From the NCBI GenBank assembly GCA_021018995.1, contig CM037590.1, positions 38,566,287 through 38,630,286 of the forward strand: 64,000 bases of DNA. The letters are read 5' to 3'. Of the stretch, positions 54,949-64,000 are shown in pieces (position 1 is the stretch's first letter; every line of letters begins with the position of its first letter). The translations under genes were made by a program, and so were the position numbers. Under the pieces are notes generated by a model that ran no database searches, was not told where the DNA came from, and worked only from the letters and a program-made list of their open reading frames with translations. Source of the stretch: Chloranthus sessilifolius (lineage: Eukaryota > Streptophyta > Magnoliopsida > Chloranthales > Chloranthaceae).

Positions 54949-56290
54949 CACTACGTGAAAAAGTCAAAAAAATCACTGCCTTAAATAGTAATTTTTTCCA
55001 AAAATCATTGTCTTTGACAATGATTTTTTTTCAAAAAATCACTGCCCTAATTAGTTGTGAAAATAACAGTGATTTTTTTTTACTACTATACACAGCAGTG
55101 GTTTATGAACTTCAACAACGACTGCTCTTAACAGTCATAAAAAAAACACCACTGCTTTGGCAGTGATTTTTTTCTGCCAATTTAAAAAAAAAAAAAATAC
55201 GTTGACAATTTTTTATGCAATTTTTTTTAAATCAATATTTTTTTATGTTTTTTTTAATGCAATTTTTTTTTGCTTTTTTCGATGTAATTTTTTTAATGAT
55301 TTTTTTTAATACAGTTTTTTTAATGCAATTTTTTTAATATATACATTTTTTAATGCTTTAAAAAAATTATATAAAAAAAAAATTATTTATCTCATATTTC
55401 AATACATCTATTCAACTCAAATACAAATCATTCAATGTCATTAATAAAAAAAAAAAAGATGCTCAATTCTTTTATTCAAACAAAAGATTGCATCTCAACC
55501 TATGATCCAACCTTTCAAATCAGTCAAAAATTTTAAATTTTACATGGCCAATCCTTTCATTCAACCAAAAAGAAGTAGAAAACAAAGAGAGTTAACAATC
55601 TAAGGACCTCATGACCCATTTTCAAAATAAATAAATAAATAAATAAATTTGTTTCGCCTCTCCTGCCAAGTGTCCCCATCCCCTAGTGATCTGTTTGAAG
55701 TGAGTTTGAAATCGAAAATCTTCTCCAAAAATTAAAATGAGAACATTATTAAAGTCTAGGTCATTGTGCATTAACTCATGCAATTCATTTTCTTAAAATC
55801 TAAAAAATATAAGTGACAAACTGTGCTAGTAAGAACCTAACCTACTGTTAGGTCCTAGCCATTGTGCCAACCCCAATCAAATCAACTAATCAGTGCATAT
55901 AACTTCTTAGGAGTTGACTTTTGGTTCGAAAATGAATGCATAAATAATTAATTTTTATCAGTAGGATATATTTCAAAGAAGTGACCCAAGGTTGTGGTTA
56001 TATATGAAGCTCCGGGATGTGCATATGAGGGCAGCCGATTCAGCTGCTCTCAGGCCAATTGGTGCCACGAGCTTATTCACAAGATCAATCGTTGATTGCA
56101 AAAAAAAGAAGCTATTTTTACCTTGTTAATTTTGTGGTCAAAGGTTAAAATTTTTAATGGCAAAATTAAGAAATTTTGCTCATTGCTGAGGTAATGATCT
56201 AGATTCCTCACATATAAACACACAAGAGAAAAAAATAAAGCGTGAATGATTAAATTCCTGCAACAAGAATGAAATTAATTTCAAATAATT
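54949..56290. mobile_element. CACTA-like remnant and unassigned spacer between the two duplication copies
   Basis: The left end CACTACGTGAAAAAGTC starts exactly where copy A stops matching copy B. It is followed by subterminal repeats AAAAATCACTGCC / GGCAGTGATTTTT (54975-55175) and T-rich runs to 55375. The right terminus (inverse CACTACGTG) was not found. The rest has no ORF. Confidence 0.5.
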
Positions 56291-56998
56291 GAGAAAATCA
56301 CTTCAAATGTGAGTTCTTTTATGCAATTGTTACTACGTTATGTGTATGTTAGAAATGAGCTCAGAGTAATATAAATCATCATTGTTGAAAAGTTTCTCAC
56401 CGACTTCAAGGTGGCTGCAATGGGGAATTACCAATGACACTTCTAAATGTCATTGGTGGGTGCATGAAGTAAATGTTAGATTTACTCATCATTTAAATCG
56501 TCAACCCCTACATTTAAAAGTTTTGTTTAAATGACAGTTAACTGTATATTTAACAGACAGTTAATTGAGACATTGGCTGGAGAAGAAAAGATTTAGTAAG
56601 ACTCTTTACGTGTACTATAGTAGTCCAAACTCATAAATTGAGCTTTCTTGAGCAAAATCCTCCGTCAACAAAACATCCCTTTCTCATAAAAATGCAACGA
56701 AAATTCACAACCCAATAAAATCTCTCGAACGCAAGAAACTTCAGAAAGTGCCAGGAAATGACATTTTCTATAGAGAAACTTGAAAATTGGCACTTTCTTA
56801 GCTCTTGAATGAGGCCTTAGGTAGTTTGGAGGTCATAATAATGACTTCTATACCCCTCTAAACTTCAAAAATAGTAAAAAGACTAACAATCACTTGTAAA
56901 ATGTATATGTTTTTCATAAAAAGAAATATTTGATGAGTGGTATGCAATAAAGCGTGGTGCATGGATCATTCTCCCTCCATCAAATAGGTCAAATCTAA

Positions 56999-57840
56999 GG
57001 CCTCGTTCGAGAGCAAAGAAAGTGTCAGTTTTCGAGTCTTTTTTGCAGAAAATGCTATTTTCGGGTACTTTATGAGGTTTTCCTGCGTTCGGGAGTTTTT
57101 AGTAGGTTGTGTGTTTTCATTGCATTTTTCTGAGAAATGGACGTTTTGTTTTCGGAGGATTTTGCTCAGGAAAGCTTAGTTTCTGAGCTTGGACTACTAT
57201 AATACACGTAAGGTGTCTTACTGAATCTTTTCTTCTCTAGCCAACGTCCTAATTAATTGTCAGTTAAATGTACAATTATCTGTAATTTAAACACAACTTT
57301 TAAATGTAGGGTTGGCGGTTTAAATGATGAGTAAATCTGACATTTACTTCATGCATCCATCAATGACATTTAGAAGTGTTATTGGTAATTCTCCATTGCA
57401 GTTAAAACTGGTGGGAGACTTTTCAAACAATGATGGTTTATATTACTCCGAACTCGTTTCTAACATACACATAATATAGGAACAATCGCATAAAAGAACT
57501 TCTGTTTGAAGTGATTTTCTCAGAATATGTCCGACAGAAATTTTCAACACATTGTCGATTGGATGTCTATAAATTTTGACGATCATCTGATCAATATAAT
57601 TACTTAGATGAAGTTCATAAATATGTGCGACTATAGTGTGCGGAAGAATACAATACATTTTCTTGAGAAAGTGTTGAATATAAGAAAAGATCATAAATGA
57701 GAGGAAAATGAGTTTCTAAGTAACTCAAGAACGTTCCCAAGGAAAGTCACGTTCCTCATAAAACTAGTTTCTGAGAAAAAATTGAGGTAGTAATTTTCTA
57801 AGCTTTCTCGGAGAAAGCTCAGAAACTGCTGAACGAGCCC
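56999..57840 (-). mobile_element. Harbinger-like element H6, 842 bp, TAA duplication on both sides
   Basis: GGCCTCGTTCGAGAGC at the left and, inverted, GGGCTCGTTCAGCAGTTTC at the right, with TAA at 56996-56998 and 57841-57843. The best-bounded member of the H family; no ORF. Confidence 0.8.
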
Positions 57841-58329
57841 TAAGAATGTCACGAACCAAAATGGTGTCACTCCCGTTTTGCCCTTACCCTCCATTTCTTT
57901 GTTTCAGCTGTTTGGTCAATTGAAAGGAAACTTTCTACTGTCTTTAAAACATTAAAATTCATCTTCAAGCATCAAAAACTCTCCAACTTTCTTGTCTGTG
58001 TATTACAAATGAGTCAAACCTCAACAGAAGCCCAGGTATTTATGACCTCAAAAATTAGTGAAGATACGCTTTTCATTTTTACCTTTCACAAATTTGACAT
58101 TGGGCACGCAATACCAACTCTTTACCTTGGACATAGAATTTTACATGGAGTAGCCATGAATGTACAGTTGTCACACTCCAATTTTTATAGAAACCAACAA
58201 TTCTAAATGTAGTATAAGAAAGTTGTGTTCCTCTTTTCAACTGAGCATGGGGCTCGTGTCCCAGATGTACACTATGTGTGGCCACCACGCTTGTTTGGCC
58301 AATTCATTGTGTCCAAGTGGTTAGACATT

Positions 58330-58755
58330 ATGTGAACTTCACGGGTAGCTTTAAATGTACCCACCGAATCTTGTTAGGTATCTACGCTAAAAAAATATTG
58401 ATTGTTTTAAATCAGACGATGGAGATCCTTTTTCGCTCCAATCTTCCACACAAGGGATCTTGAAATCATGGCACACCTATCAGACAGTCAATTTTCGACT
58501 TCACATGGCACATATCCCAAAAATGTAGCCTCAAAGTCACATTTGAGCATGATGTGTGCCATATGAGTTTAGGGCACCTTTTGTGTTCTTTACCATGTGT
58601 AATCGAAAACTGATCCTCTGATAACTGAGCCATGATCAAAAGATTCCTTGAGTGGAAGATTGGAGCAAAAAACTATCTTCATCGCCAGATTTAAACCAAT
58701 CAATGGTTTTTAGTGTAAGTGCCCAACAAGATTCGGTGGGTGCCTTTAAAGCTAC
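58330..58755. mobile_element. FB1 MITE, duplicate of 54247-54673
   Basis: Same termini (TGTGAACTTCACGGGTAGC; CTACCCGAACTTCAC) and arms. It differs from copy A by scattered substitutions. Confidence 0.75.
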
Positions 58756-59032
58756 CCGAACTTCACTTAGCATGAAAAACATACCCATCGGTTGATTAAT
58801 ATCTAATAGGAAGTATGAACAACTGTCTATATTAGATGGCCCAGATCAAATGATTAGAATCCTCAAATCGACACCAATTTTAGATTAACATTGTTTCACA
58901 TGATGATTTGCCACTTGGATTGGTCAAGGATGTGTGCTGCTTGAGGTTATTTTATCTAGTCAGGGTAGGTTGCCTAGTCTTCTCTTTTTTTCCTTTTTTG
59001 TTTTTGGTTTCTTTGCCAAGAAGTCCATAAGG

Positions 59033-60600
59033 GTAAAGCTTGTGCAATTTAGTGCGCCCTGTCTTGATTTCATAATGGTGGGCCTCATAAGCCAACCACA
59101 AATGTGCCCACATTCTAGAACTGCCTCCTAGCTAAAAAAATTGTATCTACCTCAAGTACCTTACCGTCTTAAGATAGGCATTAAATTTATTTCTTACTAT
59201 GACAAATATATCGACATGTTTAAACAAAATGATCAAAATTATCTACATAATTTATAAGTGCCATGTGGCTAAGGAAATGTGATCAATCATTTATAACAAG
59301 GGGAGATGTGTCCTGAAAATATATTTGTTGAGCAAAAAACAAATTATTTATATAGATTAAGACTATCAATGGGTTAAATTAGCCTAGTGATGCGGAATCG
59401 AAGCCTATACGTCGAGATTGTGATTAGATAAGGTAGACACATCGAAAGAGAAAATGGACCTGCGAATGAGTTTTTAAAAGCCCCGATTAAAGACTTATGT
59501 GCACATTATTTCAAGTATTTTTATCTAGTTTTAGTTTTTCTTTTTATTAGGATTCTTTTAATAAGTGATTTATTTTAGGATTAATTTTCTTATTTGAATT
59601 ATTTAAGGGTCAGACACATATATGTGATATGTGACTGTTGATTTTGTCACTTACAATACAATAAAAAAAAAAGTGATCATAATGCTATCAATATATGACG
59701 AAATTGCGTAATTCATGTTTTGTTGGAAAGATACTTCGATAAGTTTTCATATAAGACTAATCTCGAATCAATCGGACACCATTTGGCCCTTTAAAAGTGG
59801 TTGCGTAATAAAAAAATGATTAGTGGTAAATTTGATAGTGACCGTTAGATTAGAAAATTTTAATGATTATTTTAGGAGTTTTATTTTTAGTACTTTTCTT
59901 AGAGTTTATTTTCTTTATAAATACATTGTAATCTCTTTTGAGAAAATAATTAATGATGAATATTAAAATTTGATTGCTTTGTGCTATTTTTGAAAGTTCG
60001 TTGAGAATTTTTGTCTAACCCGAGTTTAGGGTTTGGTGTGAGGCCAATATTTTCGTTGACAAAATTCCAGTGATTTTCTATATCTTCTTCTTATTTCTCT
60101 ATGTTTATTTTTATTTTGTCTCAGAGATCGAAACCCTAATCCTATCGTGTCGGATTTACGCTACTTTAGGGTTAGCGTCTTTCCGTCCTGCACTACCTAG
60201 CCTAGAAAAAAAAGTGCTCGAACCCTACTTTTGAGCACGTAGGGCCAACAGGTCAGACTTACAGATTGTATGCTAAGAAAATTTTAAGCCAATCTAGGGC
60301 GGTTTGGCCAATTGAAGCCCACTAGCGTTTAGGGTTGAGTGCTTTAGGACCAAGGTAGGATAGACCCCTGCTAGTTGACAACCCTAGTTAGGATTGCCTG
60401 AAGGGTGTGATCTTTGGATTGTGCTATCACGCTTAGGCAAGGCCGGCCTTGAAATTTTGGGGGTCCTAGCTAGGCGAGTTCCTAAAATGGGGCCCAGGTA
60501 CTATTGAACTGGGTTACACCTTTAGGGCGGGGCCTTATTTCTTACGTAGAATTTGGGGCCCTAGGCAACTGCCTCTTGGGCCTATGCCAGGGCCGACCTG
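59033..60600 (+). repeat. Possible solo LTR (gypsy-like) and flanks
   Basis: Bases about 59390-60200 contain a TTTATAAATACATTG promoter-like box (59915), GAGTTTAGGGTTTGGTGTGAGGCC (60023) and a final TTTCCGTCCTGCA, similar in order to the 3' halves of the LTRs at 19705 and 25296. No convincing 5-bp duplication. Bases 60420-60600 have inverted GGGGCCC/GGCCGG words and look like a MITE. Confidence 0.4.
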
Positions 60601-60840
60601 TGCTTAGGTTTGCTAAATGAAAAGTGGAGATCGAGTAGCATCATCAACATTTATGGTTGCTTTATATGAGTAGTTTCCATTAATTTTACTTGCCATCTAA
60701 TTTTTTGATACCATAGGTGTCTCAGTGTTATCAAGCTTGTGCTTGAACTAATCTCTACAAGGTGCCCATTTACGTACGGTATGTGGCACTTACTTACAGT
60801 AGAAGAGTCGTTTTGAAATGACGACCTTGGGAAACATACC
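60601..60840. other. No feature recognised
   Basis: Short unassigned stretch leading into the tandem array. Confidence 0.35.
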
Positions 60841-61068
60841 CAATCCTCAACTGTTGCAACAACCCCTTGTAGGGTAAAGCTCATTCAAATTTTTGTCCGA
60901 AGTAGAAATATTTATTATTACTATTATTATTATGTTTTTTTATAAAACCATTCGGCCAATATAGCCTCGAAAACTGAAGAGCATGCATACATATTCAAAG
61001 GAGACCTCAATTGTTGCAACAACCCCTTGCTAGGTGAAGCTCATTCAAATTTTTGTGAGAAGTAGAAA

Positions 61069-61106
<38 letters not shown>

Positions 61107-61478
61107 AGACCATTTGGCCAATATAGCCTCGAAAATTGAAGAGCATGCACACATATCCAAAGGAGACCTCAACTGTTGCAACAAACCCTCGCTGGGTGAA
61201 GCTCATTCAAATTTTTGTGAGAAGTACAAATATTGTTTATTATTTTTTTATTTTTTGGATAAGACCATTCATTCAATATAGCCTCGAAAACCGAAGAGCA
61301 TGCACACATATCCAAAGGAGACCTCAACCGTTGCAACAACCCCTTGCCGGGTGAAGCTCATTCAAAATTTTGTCAAAAGTAGAAATATTTATTATTATTA
61401 TTATTTTGTTTTTTATAAGACCATTCGGCCAAATATAGCCTCAAAAATCGAAGAGCATGCACACATATCCAAAGGAGA
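60841..61478 (+). repeat. Tandem array, period about 160 bp, about four copies
   Basis: CCTCAACTGTTGCAACAACC starts at 60845, 61005, 61167 and 61322. Each unit continues GTGAAGCTCATTCAAATTTT, GTAGAAATATTTATTA, a (TTA)n run, a TAAGACCATTCGGCCAATAT-like stretch, GCCTCGAAAA and GAGCATGCACACATATCCAA. The last unit breaks off at 61478. The TTA run varies most between units. Confidence 0.92.
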
Positions 61479-61571
61479 CGGCCTATGGGTCCTTGGAATA
61501 TGCTATTTCCTTCACCCATAAATAATAATAATGGTTCTCTGACCACAAAGAAGAGAGCAGTTAGTCGTTGA

Positions 61572-62193
61572 GTGTAACGACCTTGATTTTTCTAGTTTTG
61601 AATCGTTTGACATTTGAAGAAAAATCGACTATTTTGATTAGTTGGACCTTGGTCAAACCCTTGACCAGTGTGACGTGGCCTCATAAATCACCTGTTATAG
61701 TTGGGTACATCCACTGAGGCACACTAAATCTCGAGTCCGAACTTGACGCCAAATTCGAACCGACGATTCTTTTTTAATCGATTTCCTTTCAAAAAAAAAA
61801 AAAAATAAAATAAATAAATAAATTTCATAAGAGAAACCCCTATAATAGATATTATATAAATTATTATATTTTATTATTTCAACAAAGTAGAATAAAATAA
61901 ATAATTAAATTTATGGTGTGAAATTAAGTGAATGGATGATGAGTGATGTTGTAGTATAGGATAGGCGTTAGTGCTCTACACCCTATATATAAGGGTACAT
62001 TTTGAATGCATGAAAGTGGCAACCGAATCCAAGCCCCATAAGGCAACTTCCCCCTCAGAGCCCATTTAGGACTCTCTTATTTCCTTAGCCCATTTAGGAC
62101 TCTCTTGTTTCCTTAGACTTGCTCTATCGGCACGCCTATATCTCAACCCCATATGGCCGTCTCTGGCAGTTCTCTCTCTCTCTCTTAAAGGAG
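61572..62193 (+). repeat. LTR-like sequence with TATA box
   Basis: TGTAACGACCTTGATTTTTC at 61572 resembles the start of plant gypsy LTRs. CCTATATATAAGGG (61982) is TATA-like. A 28-bp tandem duplication (CCCATTTAGGACTCTCTT, 62060 and 62088) follows, then CT repeats at 62173-62185. No LTR end or partner was found. Confidence 0.4.
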
Positions 62194-62930
62194 ATGGTGG
62201 TGGATTCGAGGGGCTACATCATTACCTCTCCATTTCTCGCCAGAGACTGCTTCCATGCTGCATCGAACAGTGATGTGGTCTTAGACGTTCGAGGCGACGG
62301 CGACATCCTCATTCGATGCCATTGCAGCGAAAGAGACCGAGGAATCGCAGAGAATCCGTTCGATTTCCTCGGTGCTTCCACCTTCTCTCTTCCCCCGCTG
62401 CCACCCATCGATCCCTTCCGCAACCACACGTCCTCCGTTGACGGTTTCTACGAGTGGTTGAAGATCAATATCTGCATCCCTATCTCTCTTTTACACCTCG
62501 TGTTATTCGGTCTGTCTATTGGCGGGCTTTATAGGCAATAAAATTGCTCTCGGTTGTTGGAAGGATAGGGAGAATCCGATGCCTAAATGGAGGTCTAGGG
62601 TCATGTGGGTTACTCGGATTTGCTCTCGCTGTTTACTCTTTTGTTTTGGATAGCTTTGGATAAAGCGAACAGGGAGGCCTACTTCAAGGGAGATTTCACC
62701 AATAGTTGTATCTAATCATGCATCATGTATAGCACCCATTTTCTTTTTCTATGAGCTATTCCAACAATTGTTGCCTCTGAGTCACACGGTGCCACCCCTA
62801 TTGTTGGGACAATTATTAGAGCGATGTAGATGATTTATGATTAGCAAATCCTCAACAAATTCAAGGAAGCATGCTGAAAATGAGATAAAGCTACCAGCTT
62901 CATCCTCGCTCTCTATTTCGTACAAGAAGA
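62194..62930 (+). pseudogene. LPEAT2: Lysophospholipid acyltransferase LPEAT2-like, intronless truncated pseudogene
   Basis: LPEAT2 re-acylates lysophosphatidylethanolamine in the ER. An open frame to 62541 reads MVVDSRGYIITSPFLARD and then NPFDFLG, IDPFRNHTSSVDGFYEWLKI and a membrane segment. A frameshift near 62522 moves to IALGCWKDRENPMPKWRSRV, then MWVTRICSRCLLFCFG followed by an in-frame TAG, then GRPTSREISPIVVSNHASCI (the normal NHxSxxDP/EP-like block I region), FFFYEL, a second shift to PTIVASESHG, TPIVGTIIRAM with another stop, and SSTNSRKHAENEIK. Homology ends near 62930, before the FPEGT block. No introns interrupt about 740 bases, which suggests retroposition, though a single large exon is not excluded. 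An in-frame ATG at 62119 lies in the LTR-like leader. Confidence 0.82.
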
Positions 62931-64000
62931 GCAAGTGGAGAGAAATCATGATATAGGAAGAAACCCAATTACATAGCACACCAACTTCTTCTCTCCGATC
63001 ACCACCCGAGACATCGACACAAGGGTTGGCAACCATCGGAGCACGACTGTAGGTTCCTACTCGGACAATAATACTCACTTGTGTAGCGGATTCGAAGGCA
63101 AGATTTATGTCAAAATAATCAGATCGCTGAAATTGATCTATGTCAATGCGCACCAATCTGAAACCGTTGGCGATCAACGAACGAGGTCGGACGCTAAAGC
63201 TGGATCTATGTATTTCCAACCGATCAAAAGCTCATATGAGGTGAGTGCCCTTCTATACATCCAAATCTACACATTTACACTGTTTATATGTGATGAATAT
63301 ATGGTGAATTTAGGAAAACTGAAATTTCTCAATATTATGTTTTGCGTGAATTCATAAGACGGTTATGGTCAAAAGGTTAACCCCTATGGTCAATCCTATC
63401 GACCGAGAACCAAATGGTACTATATCCTTCCATACGATATAAAATTTTGCAAGCAAAACAGACACTAAATACTATAAATATGAATTAAGTTTCTACATGT
63501 ATCATGTCTTGCGTGTCACCGTAAGATTGAACGTCTGTGGTCAATATGGGTCTTAAGGACAATATGATATGACAGTATCTCTACTTAAGGAGACACAGAT
63601 TTTTATGCGCGCAATCTCATCGGACTGGATGATAGTTTATGTTATGATATGGAGGTTAGGTGGTTATCTACACATAGACCTCGCGTGATATGCTCGAGCA
63701 ACGGTCTTAACACAACTCATATACGTAAGATAAGTAAGATACGAAGTACGTTGTATAGGCGTGTGGAGTAATAATAAAACTTTCGATATGCCACGTAAGT
63801 TAAATTGATAAGACAAGTAAGAAAAGTGATAAGCATTAGAAACATCATATGCATTGAAACATGTTATGTTGTTTCAGCTTATTTGATGTGAAAAGTTTAT
63901 GGGATTTATCTTTATGTTGATTATATGTATACTTGTAATGAATTCACTTCATTCACAAGGTTGCAATCACGATCACTTGGGTAGATTGTGGTGGATCGAT
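62931..64000. other. No gene recognised
   Basis: The longer ORFs here (62782-63219 minus; 63079-63357 plus) lack motifs and overlap the pseudogene or AT-rich DNA. Bases 63500-63760 have GGTTAGGTGGTTATC and CCTCGCGTGATATGCTCGAG, which hint at gypsy LTR debris. Confidence 0.4.

Larger units (their letters stand above)
56291..59032 (+). repeat. Segmental duplication, copy B
   Basis: It matches copy A from GAGAAAATCACTTCAAATGT to GTCCATAAGGGTAA, and lacks the Mutator-like MITE and the palindromic element. It keeps the Harbinger-like end (56620-56820) that copy A has lost. Confidence 0.85.

Noticed and set aside
59381-60205. Solo LTR defined by TAGCCTAG repeats
   Set aside because: The 8-bp repeat is not the 5 bp of LTR elements, and the enclosed ends are not TG...CA; kept only as LTR-like sequence.
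62782-63219. 145-codon minus-strand ORF
   Set aside because: It overlaps the LPEAT2-like pseudogene in antisense and shows no recognisable domain.
1-64000. CRISPR arrays, operons or integrated plant viruses
   Set aside because: No spacer-repeat array is present, gene structure is eukaryotic, and the only reverse-transcriptase-type sequences are ordinary copia, gypsy and LINE remnants with no movement- or coat-protein features.

Overview
The window looks like a piece of a large, AT-rich flowering-plant nuclear genome, probably a dicot or magnoliid; the species cannot be named from the sequence. The signs are GT-AG introns, plant-only gene families (TBL, CXE, an RLCK VII kinase, a plastid GNAT), and a dense, nested load of plant transposable elements. 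I support four protein-coding loci and one pseudogene. Almost everything else is mobile DNA.

Layout: (1) 1-1035, last exon of a trichome-birefringence-like (TBL) polysaccharide O-acetyltransferase. (2) 1.5-11.5 kb, a transposon field: a large foldback element with internal ACAGTCGA-type repeats, a Ty1/copia remnant inserted in a SINE, a TTGACG-repeat LTR-like region, a copia 5' LTR with primer-binding site and broken gag, and several MITEs, one a 192-bp hAT MITE just upstream of the next gene. (3) 11776-12810, an intact intronless class-I carboxylesterase (CXE). (4) 13.0-15.8 kb, a Harbinger-like element carrying a MITE that itself carries a SINE, then more MITEs. (5) 16179-31221, a plastid GNAT acetyltransferase (GNAT5-like) whose two coding exons are separated by a 14.1-kb intron holding a degenerate L1 LINE (split by a solo LTR, a hAT MITE and a small LINE-tail insertion), a second LINE fragment, a palindromic element, and a complete but non-autonomous Ty3/gypsy element with a 5-bp target duplication. 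(6) 33704-38821, minus strand, a seven-exon PBL28-type cytoplasmic kinase whose splice junctions all keep the reading frame. From memory, the Arabidopsis homologues of (5) and (6) are also neighbours, which suggests conserved microsynteny. (7) 39.8-60 kb, gene-free: MITEs, head-to-tail Harbinger-like pairs, SINEs, and a direct segmental duplication (about 51.6-54.9 kb and 56.3-59.0 kb) in which later insertions in one copy can be read against empty sites in the other. (8) 60.8-61.5 kb, a tandem array with a period near 160 bp. (9) 62194-62930, an intronless, frameshifted LPEAT2 fragment (pseudogene) downstream of LTR-like sequence.

The genes do not form a pathway: one is a cell-wall acetyltransferase, one a hydrolase, one a plastid acetyltransferase and one a signalling kinase. 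The window is most informative about transposon nesting. Many insertions can be ordered in time because their target-site duplications (5 bp for LTR elements, 8 bp for hAT, 9-10 bp for Mutator-like, TAA for Harbinger-like) can be read directly. I found no CRISPR array, operon, functional tRNA or rRNA gene, or viral gene.
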